Part shown: one piece after another, positions 1-11,541 of the stretch
How the letters are laid out: every line of letters starts with the position of its first letter
Position numbering within the stretch: the stretch's first letter is position 1
Origin: Adiantum capillus-veneris
Lineage: Eukaryota; Streptophyta; Polypodiopsida; Polypodiales; Pteridaceae
Direction of reading: 5' to 3'
Assembly: GCA_014529385.2 (NCBI GenBank)
Contig: CM043945.1
Location: forward strand, 92,360,112 to 92,424,111
DNA: 64,000 nt
Program-made: the position numbers and the translations under genes
The notes under the pieces: generated by a model
Told to the model about the DNA's origin: nothing
Seen by the model: the letters and a program-made list of their open reading frames with translations, nothing else
The model's database searches: none

Positions 1-188
1 TGTTTTGAAGTACTAAAGCCATTGAGTGGCTGTTTTTCTATGGACGTAGCCCACATTGGGTGAACCACGTGTATTGTGTGTACTCTCTCTCTCTCTCTCT
101 ACTCTACAATCTCTTGTGTGTGAAATCTATCTCTCTCCATTAAGTAATCTACTCAAATATCTATTTAGCTATGTCATATTTTCTAACA
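1..188 (+). mobile_element. Ty1/copia LTR, 3' portion (truncated by window edge)
   Basis: These bases match the last 188 or so bases of the complete solo LTR at 41095-41906, at about 90 percent by eye. Both carry the shared GGACGTAGCCCACATT block, the CT-rich tract and the terminus CTAACA. The next bases, ACTGGTA, look like the start of a tRNA-iMet-type primer site (canonical TGGTATCAGAGC) that then dissolves into a CA microsatellite. This is therefore probably a 5' LTR followed by a decayed PBS. No copia coding sequence is recognisable downstream before 743. The TG start of the LTR lies outside the window. Confidence 0.85.
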
Positions 189-742
189 ACTGGTACACAC
201 ACACACACACACACATTTTTGGGTCGTTTGTGAAGGAATCTTTGAAGGGGGGCTTACCGCAATCGTCATAGGATGCTCAAATCAACAATCAACCATATCT
301 AGAACTTAAGGTAATCACAAAACCTCCCCCTCCTCTCTCCCTATTGAATTCTACCCCACACACACATACAAACACGTGCACACGCACACACACATACAAA
401 CATGTGCACACACACACACACACACACACACAAACATGCACACTTACATGCATAAAGATAGAAGCAATAGGAGATTAAGAAGTGCACACAACTCATTCAT
501 TTGATCAATTGATGTAATAGGGATTATCATTAATGATTTTTTGATGTAGGTTACTTAGTGAACTAGATAAATATTATCACGCATCGTTGTAAACTTGTTT
601 GTTTTGTTTGCAAATGGATTTCCTTTGTATATTTGTTTGCAAATGGATTGTGAGAGAAATAGAAAAAGAAATAGGTTGAAGTAAATAAAATAGGAAAAAA
701 CTTGAGAAATGAAAGAGGGAGACAGAAATAGAGAAAGAGAGA
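189..742. repeat. Microsatellite-rich non-coding stretch
   Basis: This holds a CA run at 195-214, a longer interrupted CA/ACACAT tract at about 355-440, and AG-rich purine sequence at about 650-745. I see no gene here. The first bases may be the leader of the copia element whose LTR ends at 188. The junction to the chromovirus remnant is near 743. Confidence 0.6.
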
Positions 743-2127
743 AATGAATATTGACCCTGGTTTTAAGGACATAATGTCAGCCCTTGCCTTAGGAAAGAAA
801 GAGGCACCATTCACCTTATAGGATGGTTATCTTCTCCATGGCAACATGCTATGTGTTACTCACTCCCTTCGTGAGAAAGTGATGTTTGAATCCCATGCTT
901 CTCCCTATGCAGGGCATAGAGGGATTCAACCTACTCTTTGAGGAGGAGAGACATATTTTTATTGGCCCACCATAAAAGTGGACATACAAGAGTTTGTTTC
1001 AAAATGTGTGGTATGGCAAAAGATAAAGTCTAAATGAGGGAAGCAACCTATATCACTCCAGCCATTTCCAATCCCTAAATTTCCATGGGAGAGTATATCC
1101 ATGGATTTTATCTTTGGATTACCCAAGTCTATCCATGGGAATACAGGAATCTGAGCAATAGTCAACAGGTTTAGCAAGCAAGCACACTTTATTCTTGTCA
1201 AATAGACTATTAAGGCACACCAAATGGAAACCCTCTTCATATCCCAGATTTTCAAACGCCATGGATTGCCAAAATCCATCATGCTAGATAGAGATCCTAG
1301 AATGACCAATAGTTTGGCCTATCACCCACAAACGGAAGGCCAAAGTAAGAAAGCTAGTCTTATGATTCTTGATGTACTAAAGGCTTATGTTACAAAAGTA
1401 GATCAACAATCACAGTGGAAGAAATAACTACCACTTGTAGAGTATGCGTACAATAACAATGTCCATACTAATACAGGAAAGGCAACATTTGAAATCATTG
1501 AGCAAATACCTAAAAGTCCCTTACTACTTAAGGTACATGGGAAGATCTTTGCCGATGAGTATAGCCGAGACGTACAAGAATATTTCCAAAAGATTAAGGA
1601 GGCTATAACCATCTCCCAACAAAGGAAAAAAACTGCTACTAACAAGCACCGAAGGGCATCAACGTTCAAAGAAAACAATTGGGTCTTACTTAAGTTTCCC
1701 AAGGCTCGATTGAGGCAAACTATGGGAAAAAATCCTACAGGCCACCAAAAGTATTATACTAAATTATCAAAAAGTTACTGGTCCTTTTCAAATTTTAAAA
1801 CCAACCAATGAGATTTCATATCAACTCCAGTTGCCCAACCATTGGCTCATACACAATGCTTTTCATGTAAACCAACTAAATCCTTATAAAGGAGAGCCAC
1901 CAACAAAACCAATTATTGAGGCCCCCAGAGAGCGAAGATCAAGAAGAGGTTCTACAACCCAAGCTTTTCTTCGACATGAGGACAAGGTATTACGGCATGG
2001 TAAGATTATTCGACGATATCTTATTAAATTAAAAAATTGTCCTTTTGAAGATGCTAGATGGATGCAAGGAACACAACTTAAGGATAGTATGAACCTTGTC
2101 AATGCTTACAATGCTACATTAGAGTAA
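743..2127 (+). pseudogene. Chromovirus integrase plus chromodomain, broken (truncated element)
   Basis: This is a Ty3/gypsy integrase remnant collinear with 9745-11182 of the complete element in this window. The zinc-finger region, catalytic core and C-terminus can be followed, but stop codons interrupt the reading frame. Relative to the longer copy, the core has lost about 18 codons just after the second catalytic Asp (region 1286-1325). The catalytic Glu position reads GQSKK instead of GQSE, so this integrase cannot be active. The C-terminal piece at 1831-2127 is open. It starts with the LHNAFHV-type motif before a chromodomain-like module (FLRHEDKVLRHGKIIRRYL, then DARWMQG). The 5' portion of the element (gag to RNase H) is missing, so the element is truncated at about 743. 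Confidence 0.85.
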
Positions 2128-2481
2128 GCAAATGTAAATCTTTCTTTTAAATGAACAATGTTTTTGTCTTATAAGACTAGAATCTCTCTTTTTATTGTGC
2201 AAAAATTTAAGTAGTATGCATGCTTAGAATCATGTTTGTGATGACGACGTCTCCTAAACACCAAGTAGAATTTGTCACTCTACTTTGGAAAGTATGATAT
2301 GGACTAAAGAGCATACAGGCTTGCGGCATCTAAGTCTCCCAAGCACCAAATGGATAATTCATCCATTTTGGAATCATGTCGTAGGGTAAAAACGGATCCT
2401 CTACTCGCTGAGAAAAATGACTAAGGCTTTATCTTCCTTACCTCATAGTTGAGGACGCCTAAGATTTCAAGAGAGAGGTAA
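2128..2481 (+). other. Chromovirus 3' untranslated region and PPT
   Basis: This is non-coding sequence between the chromodomain stop and the LTR. It is nearly identical to 11183-11541. It ends in the purine tract AAGAGAGAGGTAA directly before the LTR TG, which is the expected place for the plus-strand primer. Confidence 0.75.
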
Positions 2482-4085
2482 TGTCATAAAATCTAATATC
2501 TAACTAACCCAAATGATTTTCTCATATTGACCTGATCATTTAATGTGGGAAAATAAATGGCAACAAGAGTTAGAATATAGACATGTGCTTTTAATCTAGC
2601 TCAGCCCGAGACCAAAGGGAGAGAAGGCAACGGATCCAAAAGGGAGATGGTCTATCAAAGAGAAATGACCAGATAATGGAGCTTAAAAGACCTTAAAGTT
2701 CACGAGGGGTTAGCTTCATTAAAGACCTCCAAAGGTTAGTGTTAAAAGTCCTTAGACCTAGGATTTTAGGCAAGCTGGGGGGCTGACCTTAAGGTGGGAA
2801 CTCTACCCAAGCTTGAGGTGCTTGCTCACTAACGTACTTGAGGTACTTGTTGTGCTTGCTGACTAAGGTGCTTGAGGTGCTTGTCATGCCTGATGATTAA
2901 GGTGCTTGTCATACTTGATGATTAAGGTGCTTAAGGTACTTGGGGGCCAAGGTGCTTAAGGGGCTTGAAAGTCAAACAACGGCCTACAAAAGAGGGGGAG
3001 AGCCTAGCGAGTAGGGGATGGGACTGAATGGCCTTTCCCTCACCCAAGGGACACCCCTTGCTCAAAGAGGCATATGGGACACATGTCAAGCTCCTAGCTA
3101 GGTTGCCTCCATAGTGTGCCTAAAGCCTATTGGATGGCCTTGAGAAAGGTCCAATGATAATTTAGTTGAATTAATTCATTGTTTAATCATCATTCAATCC
3201 CTCTCTCTGTAAGGGGTAAGAAGGCCACTTGTCCTAGTACTACCCTTGTTGCTTGATATGCACAAAGCATGTGATTGACTAGGCTTGAGGAGGTCCAATC
3301 ATTTTCAAGCTTAAGGTTGAAGAGGGGGTCAACCCAAGCAAGAAGGGAGGTGTGCTTGACCATATACCCTCTCTCACACACTCACAGACTACTCTCATTC
3401 TCATTGTTTGAAGCAAGAACTTCATCTCCTTCTCCAAGCTTGTTGAGAAGTTGAGAGCCTACACCAACACCTCTTGGATATGGAATGCAAATTCAACCAA
3501 GAGCCATGCTCCAAAGAAAAATCTTGTCATCTTCTTCATCTCCATTACTATTCTATTATGCTATCCTAAGAAAAAAGACTAATACAAGTGAGGACACTAT
3601 TTCTTTCTCATATGTTACTTCTTCTTCCTCTTCCCTTTCCTCACTCCCTGCTAGCTCTCTCCACATTTGAAGGTGTTTGAGGTCTTGGGATTGAGGCCGG
3701 GGATATGCTAGTGCTTTTGCAAGTCAGTTAAGGGCATATTTTTGGTGTATGAAGTCTACCATCTTCATTGCACAACGAGATCTCAAGGAAAACAATCTTG
3801 TATTATACCAAGTCTCTCTTTATGGGGGAATCTATAATACAAAAGCCTTTTGGAGGGGGACCGGATCCAAAAAAATCCGATTCTCAAATGGTGTCAATTT
3901 CTCTATCCCTTTCTCTCTCTCTTTTACAAGTATTGTTCATGCCAGGCTAAATAGGTGTAATTTTAATCTTGCTACCTTGAATCAATTACTCCTCTTATGC
4001 TCTTTAAGAATTCTCTTAAAGGAAATGCTCAATATTGTTATTTCAATTTCCCCTACAGTCAATGTTATAGCCATATTCCATTACA
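2482..4085 (+). mobile_element. Chromovirus 3' LTR of the truncated element
   Basis: The LTR starts TGTCATAAAATCTAAT and ends CCATTACA, with the same termini as the LTR pair at 4522-6108 and 11542-13144 and about the same length (1604 bp). It contains a U3 minisatellite of GGTGCTTGA-like units at about 2815-2965. It is followed at 4086 by unrelated sequence, so this is the real right end of the truncated element. Its partner 5' LTR is not in the window. Confidence 0.9.
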
Positions 4086-4521
4086 GGTGCCAACTTTGAC
4101 CTTCGTTTAATGTTGTATGATCCAGCCGGTCTCTCATAAAAATATACTGATAGTCCATATTTCCAACTTCAAAACTCGAGAATTTTGTCCCTATTCGACT
4201 CATCCAAGATCGCAAACCAATTCCCAAAAGACAGGAAAAACTGAAATAGTGATCTTAACCATGGTCTTGGGATCATGCTTGCAAATTACTTTTAAAAATA
4301 GGCATAAGACCATAATCACTCTTGTGTATTCCACCTGGTTTTGGTCCTTGGGATGGTAGCTTGATCAATCAAACAATTTCCACACCATGATTTTCAGTAA
4401 GCTCTTGGGACCATTCCCATTGCATGAATTTTAGCATTTTTGGTAGCCTTATGACCTTGTTTAGCTTTTAAACGTTGGCATGGACATATGGCCAAGAATT
4501 ACACCATGATTCCATGACCAA
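4086..4521. repeat. Left part of the old palindrome-rich repeat block
   Basis: No gene is seen. From about 4259 to 4521 the sequence is a diverged copy of about 14575-14955 (shared landmarks: ATGGTCTTGGGA, then AAGACCAT, then GGATGGTAGCTTGATC). The copy continues on the far side of the chromovirus, at 13150-13280 versus about 14957-15075. This shows that 4521 and 13150 were adjacent before the insertion. Confidence 0.75.
4517..4521. repeat. Target site duplication, left copy (ACCAA)
   Basis: The five bases ACCAA lie immediately before the LTR TG at 4522. The same five bases follow the terminal CA of the right LTR at 13145-13149. A 5-bp duplication is normal for Ty3/gypsy integration and fixes the element boundaries. 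Confidence 0.93.
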
Positions 4522-6108
4522 TGTCATAAAATCTAATATCTAACCAACCGAAATGATTTTTTCATACTAAATTGATCATTTAATGTGGGAGAATAAACGG
4601 GAACAAGGGTTAGGATATAGCCATGTCCTTATAGATCTATCTCAACACGAGGCCAATGTTAATGGGGCCTAAATGAGAGATGGTCTATCAAAGACAAAGG
4701 CTAACCAATGGAGCATAAATACCTTAGGGTTAGCTTCATTGAAGACCCCCAATAGTTAGTGTAAAAGTCCTTTGACCTTAGGTAAGCTAGGGCTGAGCTT
4801 GAGGTGGGAACCCGGCCCAAGCTTAAGGTGCTTGTCATGCTTGATGACTAAGGTTCTTGATGATTGAGATGCTTAAGGTGCTTAAGTTGCTTGATGACTG
4901 GGATGCTTGAGGTGCTTGTCATGCTTGAGATGCTAGGGTTGTACTTGAGGTGGGAACCCAACCCAAGCTTCAGGGGCTTAAGGGCCAAGCTTGTGGTGGG
5001 AACCGGACCTAAGGTTGAGTGGCTTGAGGTGTACAAAACTCAAGGAGGGGGTGAGCCCTACAAGAGGGGGGATGAGAGAGAGCACCCACACACTCACTCA
5101 AGGCAAGCTTGGTACAAAGAAAGCAAAAAGGGACACTTGTCAAGTTCCTCCTCATGTTGCCCTCATGGTGTGCTTGAAGACTATTGGTTGGCCACACAAG
5201 GATTCCAATGATAATTTAGAAGATTTAATTAATTCTTTTAGCATTTATCAAGCCCTGTCTCTCAAAGGGGAAAGGGCTCAGAAAGGGGACACTTGTCCCA
5301 AGGATACCCTTGTTGTTCTGTATGACTCTTGCTTGTGATTGGCTAGGCCTGGAGGGGTCCAATGAGCTTCACACATGAGCTACAAGGGGGGATCGACCAA
5401 AGCAAGTAGGGGGCCTGCTTAGGGGTATACTCTCCCACACACTCTCACACACAATCTCATGGTGTGAAGTGAAAAATACAAGAGCTCCCTCTCCTTCTCC
5501 AAGCAAGTAGAGAGGTTGAGAGCGTACACCAACACTCTTGGCTATGGAGTGCAACTCCAACCAAGAGCCATGTTTCAATGCTGAAGCTTGCCATCTTCTC
5601 CATCTTCATTACTATGCTATTATGTATGCTAGTAAGAAGATTGATGATAAGTGAGGAACTAGTTCGTTCTCCTATGAAATGTTTCTTCTTCCTCTTCCCT
5701 ACCCTCAATCCTTGCTAGCTCTCTCCACCTTTGAAGGTGTTTGAGGTCTTGGGACTGAGGCTTGGGATATTTAATGATTTTTAAAAAGTTTATGTTATGC
5801 TCATGATGCATGAAGCTTTCCATCTTCGTTGCACCACCTAGGTCACAAGGAACACAAAGATTGTATTGTAACAAGTCTCTCTTGATGGAAGAAATCATAA
5901 TGCAAATGACTATTGGAGGGGGGACCGGCTCCACATAAATCCGGTCCTCAATTTTTGTCATGTTCTCTGAATTCTCTCTCTTGCAAAAGTGTTATTCATG
6001 CCAAGTTAACTAAATTCTATGTCTATGTTGCTACCATCATTTTATGTTGACCCGCTATGCTCTCTCTAATTTTTGCTACTCTCAAGTTAATAGGCCAATT
6101 CCATTACA
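4522..6108 (+). mobile_element. 5' LTR of the chromovirus
   Basis: The 1587-bp LTR runs from TGTCATAAAATC to CCATTACA and is collinear with 11542-13144. A degenerate minisatellite of GGTGCTTGA-type units occupies about 4826-4925. Short open frames inside it (for example 4864-5338) lie in repeat sequence, differ between LTR copies, and are not genes. Confidence 0.93.
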
Positions 6109-6109
6109 T

Positions 6110-6130
6110 TGGTGTCAGAGCATTTGGTTT
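6110..6130 (+). other. Primer-binding site, tRNA-iMet type
   Basis: TGGTGTCAGAGC begins one base after the LTR. It differs by one base from the canonical plant iMet site TGGTATCAGAGC. The following bases (ATTTGGTTTC) also resemble the tRNA complement. Position and sequence together support a PBS. Confidence 0.9.
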
Positions 6131-6521
6131 CTCTTTTCTTGCTTAAGAAGAGAGGTCCTCAAGTAGCCTATAAATTTTTTATTTTGTTAATTATATTAGG
6201 GTAAGTGGAACTGGGATCTATTATCAATTTTGTTGAGCCCACTATGTGGGATATGGTGCACACCTCAGGAGCTTGGACTTAATAATGGAGTCTTTTTAGG
6301 CTTGCTTATGGCTTTACTATTATTGAGCCATAAGAAGTCTAAAAGGAGCTAGCCCTCGGCAACTCTTCTATGTTAGACCTACTCCACTACTCTCTATAAA
6401 TAACCACTTCGAGCCATGGGTGTAGATACTTAAGTGCTGATTTTCAAAGGCTAAGAGGAGTGGCAAGTAAGGTTTTGAATTGCCAAAGCATACACTAAGT
6501 ACGTACACAAATTTTATTAAC
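6131..6521 (+). other. Chromovirus leader between PBS and gag
   Basis: This is untranslated leader of about 390 bases. No gene is seen. A short minus-strand open frame overlapping it runs against the element and is not conserved. Confidence 0.6.
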
Positions 6522-7796
6522 ATGGCTGACAATAACCAAGAGAGTAGAATGAACATTGATAGCTTTGATTTTGCACATGAAGGTGCTAATAATGATGCCC
6601 CATGTTTGTTAATTATCTCGTTACTAGGTTGTAGCAAGCTATGCGCAACCCTCCTTTGCAAGCTAAAGTTACTCAACAACTTTGCACTTATGGAATTTTT
6701 GTTCCTCTCCAAGAGGAGAGAGAGCTTAGGATGCCTCTTGAAGAGACCCCCAAAAGAAGACTCTCTCCCATACAAGAGGAGGAATCCAAAGAGCAAGAAA
6801 GCAATGAAACTTTAAGTTCCTCTGAAGATGTGGCTCCACGAAGATGGCGGTCTAAACGATCGCCAACTCCTCCCAAGAGGAAACGATCAACAAACAGTCC
6901 TTCTCCTTGTTGTTCTAAAAGGGAAGAGAGGAAACAAAGGAAGAAAAGGGCAAGAAAGAGGTCACCCTCTTCTCCTTCTTCTTCATTTTTCTCCTCTTCC
7001 GATGAAAGCTATGGCTATTCTCCTAGAGAATACAGGAGGGGAGGACATCGCAAATCATACCCTATGGCAAAGGTCACTAAAATTAAAGAAGTTTAAAGAG
7101 GGAGGAAAGAGTATTTTCTTTCTCACCTATGATGGCACCTTTGGTGCTATCAACAAAGTATTGGCCTTCATCCAGCAATTTGATGTGGCCTTTGGAGATG
7201 AGGGCTTTACGGAGTCCTCCAAGCTACACCATGTAGCTATGCACTTCAGAAGATCAGCCCATCAATGGTGGGCTAGCCTTCGTGGCAATGACGAAGCCCC
7301 AAAGACATAGAAAACTCTACGAGTTTTCACCATGAAGCAATTCCTTGCAAGAGATGCAAAGGACAAGGTGCTTACCGAATGGTGCAGCTTGAAGCTTCTC
7401 TCTCATGAGTCTATCCACAAGTATGTAGACAAGTTTTGGGATTTACATCTCAAGGCTACTGTCTTTCAAAAGATAGACTTTACCGAGCAAAAGCAAAAAT
7501 TTTGTGCGGGATTAACTGAAGAGATGGCCGAGTACGTCAACTCTCAATGGCTTGGTTCTATCACCAAAGTAATCCATTACACCATGGTTGCTTCACGCAT
7601 CAATTCCCAACAAGGGACTAGACGGAATGTCAAGCCCATGGAAAACAAAGTAAAAAATGATGCAAAGGGAAAACCTAAAAATTCTTCCCAAGGCACTTCC
7701 AACAACAATCGGTCCAAGGAGAAAGGAGTTTACAAAGGCAAAAACAAACTCTCTCCTGAAGAGCTTGAAGATCCAAAAGAGGATGCTCATTGCAAA
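6522..7796 (+). pseudogene. gag: Chromovirus gag, frameshifted, with an Arg/Ser-rich insert
   Basis: The proposed start is the ATG at 6522 (MADNNQESRMNI). The frame shifts near 6640, again near 7088, and meets an in-frame TAG at 7308-7310 where a Trp codon would fit. A strongly basic Arg/Ser/Pro-rich stretch is at about 6836-7013, followed by a Ser-rich, acidic end. The capsid-like core follows (AFIQQFDVAFGDEGF, then HQWWASLRG), typical of the retrotransposon gag family in which capsid packages element RNA. A downstream basic linker ends in KLSPEELEDPKED. In related elements a CCHC zinc knuckle follows that motif, but none is seen here, which suggests a small deletion. Confidence 0.85.
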
Positions 7797-8457
7797 GGAT
7801 CATCACTTTTCTATGCTTGGGCAAAGGTAAGAGAGCATGATGCCTTCATCTTGTTTGACCCTGGCTCTACTCACAACTTCATATCAACAGAGTTGGCCAC
7901 CAAGTTGGGCATTCAAGCTTTTGAGATGGGAGATATTGGCTCTCACAGCTTTCAAGGGATAGCAGGCCTCCATTACTCCCTTGATTGGGAAGTTGAGGCT
8001 TCATGTCCAAAGCTATGTCGACAAAGAAGACTTTTTTGTCTCTCCTCTCCAACATGAGGATGCTATCCTAGAGGCGCCATGGTTTGATCGCATGGCTGCC
8101 AATATGAAGTTCCCTAAAAGGAGAATCTACTTCACCTACACGGAAAAGAACATGTATATAGATGCTAGAGAGCGTGGTCGCACTATTCCATTTGTAAATC
8201 ATCCTGCTTTTGATAAATCAATGAAGAGCTCAGTTTCTGCGTACATGATTTTTGTCAAAGAGTCTCTAAAAGATCCTAATGTTTCATCAAATGTAAACAA
8301 TAGGAATCAAGAAGAACTAGACTTGTCTAATTTTCTAAAAGGATTCCAAGATGTGTTCATCGATGATATCCCTATGTACTTACCTCCAAAACAAGGGGAT
8401 GATGACCATCGAATTGAGCTCCTTCCAAGAAGCTCACCGCCTAACAAGCATCCTTAA
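7797..8457 (+). pseudogene. Chromovirus aspartic protease, frameshifted
   Basis: A retropepsin domain follows gag. The active-site region reads FILFDPGSTHNFIS (D-P-G-S at 7857-7868), whereas most chromoviruses have D-S-G-A/S. The Asp and Gly are kept. The frame shifts at about 7980-8050, and the C-terminal part plus the linker to RT continue in another frame (7981-8457). The protease would cut the Gag-Pol polyprotein, but as read it cannot be made in one piece. Confidence 0.82.
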
Positions 8458-9361
8458 TTATCGAGTCTCTCAAGCTCAGCAAGAGGAGATCATGAGGCAA
8501 GTACACGAATTGGTAGACAAAGGGATGGTGAGGCCTAGCTCCTCTCCCTTTTGTTCTCTAGTCCTTTTAGTGCAAAAGAAAGATGGTACATATCGTATGT
8601 GTGTGGACTATCGAGCACTAAACCATATAACTATCAAAAACAGATTTCCCATGCCTCGGGTAGAAGATCTGTTTGATAAGCTACAAGGCTCTACCTACTT
8701 TAGTAGGATTGAACTTAAAAGTGGGTATCATCAAATAAGGATAGTGGATGAAGATATCCTAAAGACCGTGTTTCGCACAAGGTTTGGTCTTTATGAATAT
8801 CTAGTTATGCCTTTTGGCTTGACTAATGCACCAGCTACATTCAATCGTCTAATGGAGAAAATTTTTAAACCTTACCGCAAATTCAGTGGAGTGTTCTTTG
8901 ATGATATCATCATCTACTCCAAGTCTTTGGAGGAACATAAGCAACATCTCCAAGTGATTTTTGAAGTATTGAGGGAGAACAAGCTTTTTCTCAACCAAAA
9001 GAAAAGTGATTTTTTCCTCCAAGAAATTCAATACCTGGGTCATATTATCTCTCAAGATGGTATGTGTATGGATCCATCAAAGTTAGAGGTAATAAAAACA
9101 TGGCCTAATCCAAGGAATCTACATGAACTAAGAAGCTTTATTGGTATGTGCGCATACTATAGATGCTTCATAGTAGCAAAATTATCTCAAATAGCAGGAC
9201 CACTACATGACTTAACTAAGAAGAATGTTAAGTATGTATGGTCTGCTAAGGAAAAAAATGTTTTTGACAAGCTCAAGGAGAAGCTTACCTCCCAACCAAT
9301 CCTCATGCTTCTGGATCTCTCAAAGCCATCTGAGGTCCAATGTGATGCTTCTGGTGATTGA
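8400..9361 (+). pseudogene. Chromovirus reverse transcriptase
   Basis: A largely open RT domain follows. RPSSSPFCSLVLLVQKKDGT and MCVDYRALN mark the fingers, and MPFGLTNAPATFNRLM the palm. The catalytic box reads FFDDIIIYS with both Asp codons present at about 8900-8905. The thumb and connection continue to the first RNase H Asp. The open frame is reached from the protease only through a frameshift near 8430 and ends in an in-frame TGA at 9359-9361. Copying element RNA to cDNA is the family function. Confidence 0.92.
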
Positions 9362-9730
9362 CTTGGAGCAGTTTTGCTTCAAGAAGGGCATGCCATAGCA
9401 TATGAGAGCTGAAGGCTCAATATCAATGAACGAGTCTTGGGCATTTATGAGAAAGAGCTTTTAGCTGCTCTATATGCCCTAGAAACATTGAAGCCCTACT
9501 TATTGGGGACTCCATTTATTCTACGAACCGACCACCAAAGTCTCAAGTATTTCATGGCGCAAACCAAGCTTTCTGACAAAAAAATGAGGTGGGCAAATTT
9601 TCTTTTGCAATTTAATTTCCATATTGCTCACGTTGCTAGTAAGCATGATCAAGTGGTTGATGCACTTTCACGACGACCAAAAGTTAATGTGGTGTCTATA
9701 TCGCTGATCATAATGATCTATCTTCTATGA
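9310..9730 (+). pseudogene. Chromovirus RNase H domain
   Basis: All four expected acidic residues can be seen: CDASG, EKELLAAL, RTDHQSLKY and VDALSRR. Two in-frame TGA stops break the domain, one at 9359-9361 right after the first Asp motif and one at about 9410. The domain degrades the RNA strand of the RNA-DNA hybrid during reverse transcription. Confidence 0.9.
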
Positions 9731-10892
9731 TAGATGAGTATGCTACTGACCCTGACTTCAGAGACATAATGTCAGCCCTTGCTTTGGGGAAGAAAGAGGA
9801 ACCATTCACCTTGCAGGATGGTTATCTTGTCCACGACAATAGGCTATGTATTACCCATTCCCTTCATGATAATGTTATGTATGAATCTCATGCTCCTCCC
9901 TGTGCCCGCGGGACATAGAGGCATCGAGCCTACTCTCCAAGGAGTAGAAACGTACTTCTATTGGCCTACCATGAAAGTGGCATACAAGAGTATGTTTCAA
10001 AATGTGTGGTACGCCAAAAGACTAAGTATGATAGAGGGAAGCAACCTGGATTACTCCAGCCATTGCCTATCCCAAATTCACTATGGGAGACTATACCCAT
10101 GGATTTCATCTTTAGATTACCCAAGTCTGTTCATGGGAATACGGGAATATGGACAATAATCGATAGGTTTAGCAAGCAAGCACACTTTATTCCTATTAAA
10201 AAGACTATTAAGGCACACCAAATGGCAACTCTCTTCATATCATAGGTTTTCAAACACCATGGATTACCAACATCCATCATGTCAGATAGTGATCCTAGGA
10301 TGACCAGTAATTTTTGGAAAAGTCTCTTTGAAAATCTAGGAACAAGATTGAATTTCTCTTCGGCCTATAACCCACAAACGGATGGCCAAAGTGAGATAGC
10401 CAATCTTACAATACTCAATCTACTAAAGGCTTATGTTACAGAAGTAGATCAACGCTCACAATGGGAAAAGTACTTACCCCTTGTAGAGTATGCTTACAAT
10501 AATACTATACATACTTCTACGTGAAAAGCACCTTTTGAGATTATTGAGGGAAGACCTAAAAGTACCTTGCTACTCAAAGTACATGGGAATATCTTCACTG
10601 CCAATGAGCATAGCCGTGACCTACAATATGTTTTTCAAAAGATTAAGGAGGCTATATCTATCTCTCAACAAAGGCAAAAAGTTGTTGCTCACAAGCACAG
10701 AAGGGCCTTAACAATCAAAGAAAATGATTGAGTCTTACTTAAGTTTCCTAAGGCTTGATTAAGGAAAACGACAGGCAAAAAACCTATGGGCCATCAAAAG
10801 TATTATGCTAAGCTAGCAAAAAGATACTATGGTCCTTTCCAAATCTTGAAACCTATCAATGAGACGGCTTACCAACTCAAGTTTCCCAACCA
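9727..10892 (+). pseudogene. Chromovirus integrase zinc finger and catalytic core, broken
   Basis: The N-terminal zinc-finger region (about 9840-10020) is split by a frameshift near 9905. The core is in better shape, with PMDFIFRLP, IIDRFSKQAHF, SDSDPRMTS and PQTDGQSEIAN giving the D, D and E positions. In-frame stops occur at about 10243-10245 (before VFKHHGLP), 10522-10524 and 10729. The C-terminal part with the HQKYYAKLAKRYYGPFQI motif is recognisable to about 10890. This enzyme would insert the cDNA; this copy is dead. Confidence 0.9.
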
Positions 10893-11182
10893 TTGGCTCA
10901 TACACAATGCTTTTCATGTGAGCCTACTCAAGCCCTACAAAGGAGAGCCACACAAGTGAACCAATTATTGAAGACCCTCCCGAAGTTGAAGACCAAGAAG
11001 AGGTGCTATAACCTGAAGCTATTCTTTGGCATGAAGACAAGGTACTACGACATGGTAAGATTATCTGACAGTATCTTATCAAATTGAAAAATTATCCTTT
11101 TGAAGATGCTAGATGGATGCAAGGAATACAGCTTAAAGATAGTATGAACCTTGTCAATGCTTACAATTCTACATTAGAGTAA
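10893..11182 (+). pseudogene. Chromodomain-like integrase tail
   Basis: The region is collinear with the open chromodomain at 1831-2127, with the landmarks HNAFHVSLLKPYKGEP, HEDKV, PFEDARWMQG and LKDSMNLVNAY. Here it is interrupted by several frameshifts and stops. Chromodomains on integrases bind histone marks and steer insertion to heterochromatin, as known for chromoviruses. Confidence 0.82.
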
Positions 11183-11541
11183 GAAAATGTACAAATTTCT
11201 TTTAAATGACCCATATTTGTGTCTTATAAAACTAGTTCTCTTTTTATTTCTGTACAAATTTAAATAGTATGCATGCTTAGAATCATGTTTGTGATGACGA
11301 CGTCTGTCAAACACCAAGTAGAATTTGTCACTCTACTTTGGGAGAATGAAATGGACTAAAGAGCAAACATGCTTGCGGCAGCTATGTCTCCCAAGCACCA
11401 AATGGATTGGTCATCCATCTTGGAAAGATGTCGTAGGGTAAAAAGGGATCCTCTACCCGCTAAGTAAGATTGACTAATGACTAAGGCTTTATTACTTCTA
11501 CCTCATAGTCGAGGACGACTATGATTTCAAGAGAGAGGTAA
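11183..11541 (+). other. Chromovirus 3' untranslated region and polypurine tract
   Basis: Non-coding. It ends in AAGAGAGAGGTAA (11529-11541), which abuts the 3' LTR and is the plus-strand primer. It is almost the same as 2128-2481 in the truncated relative. Confidence 0.85.

Noticed and set aside
4864-5338. Overlapping plus-strand open frames of about 115 codons each
   Set aside because: They lie in the LTR minisatellite and repeat in the other LTR copies with different breaks; no domain.
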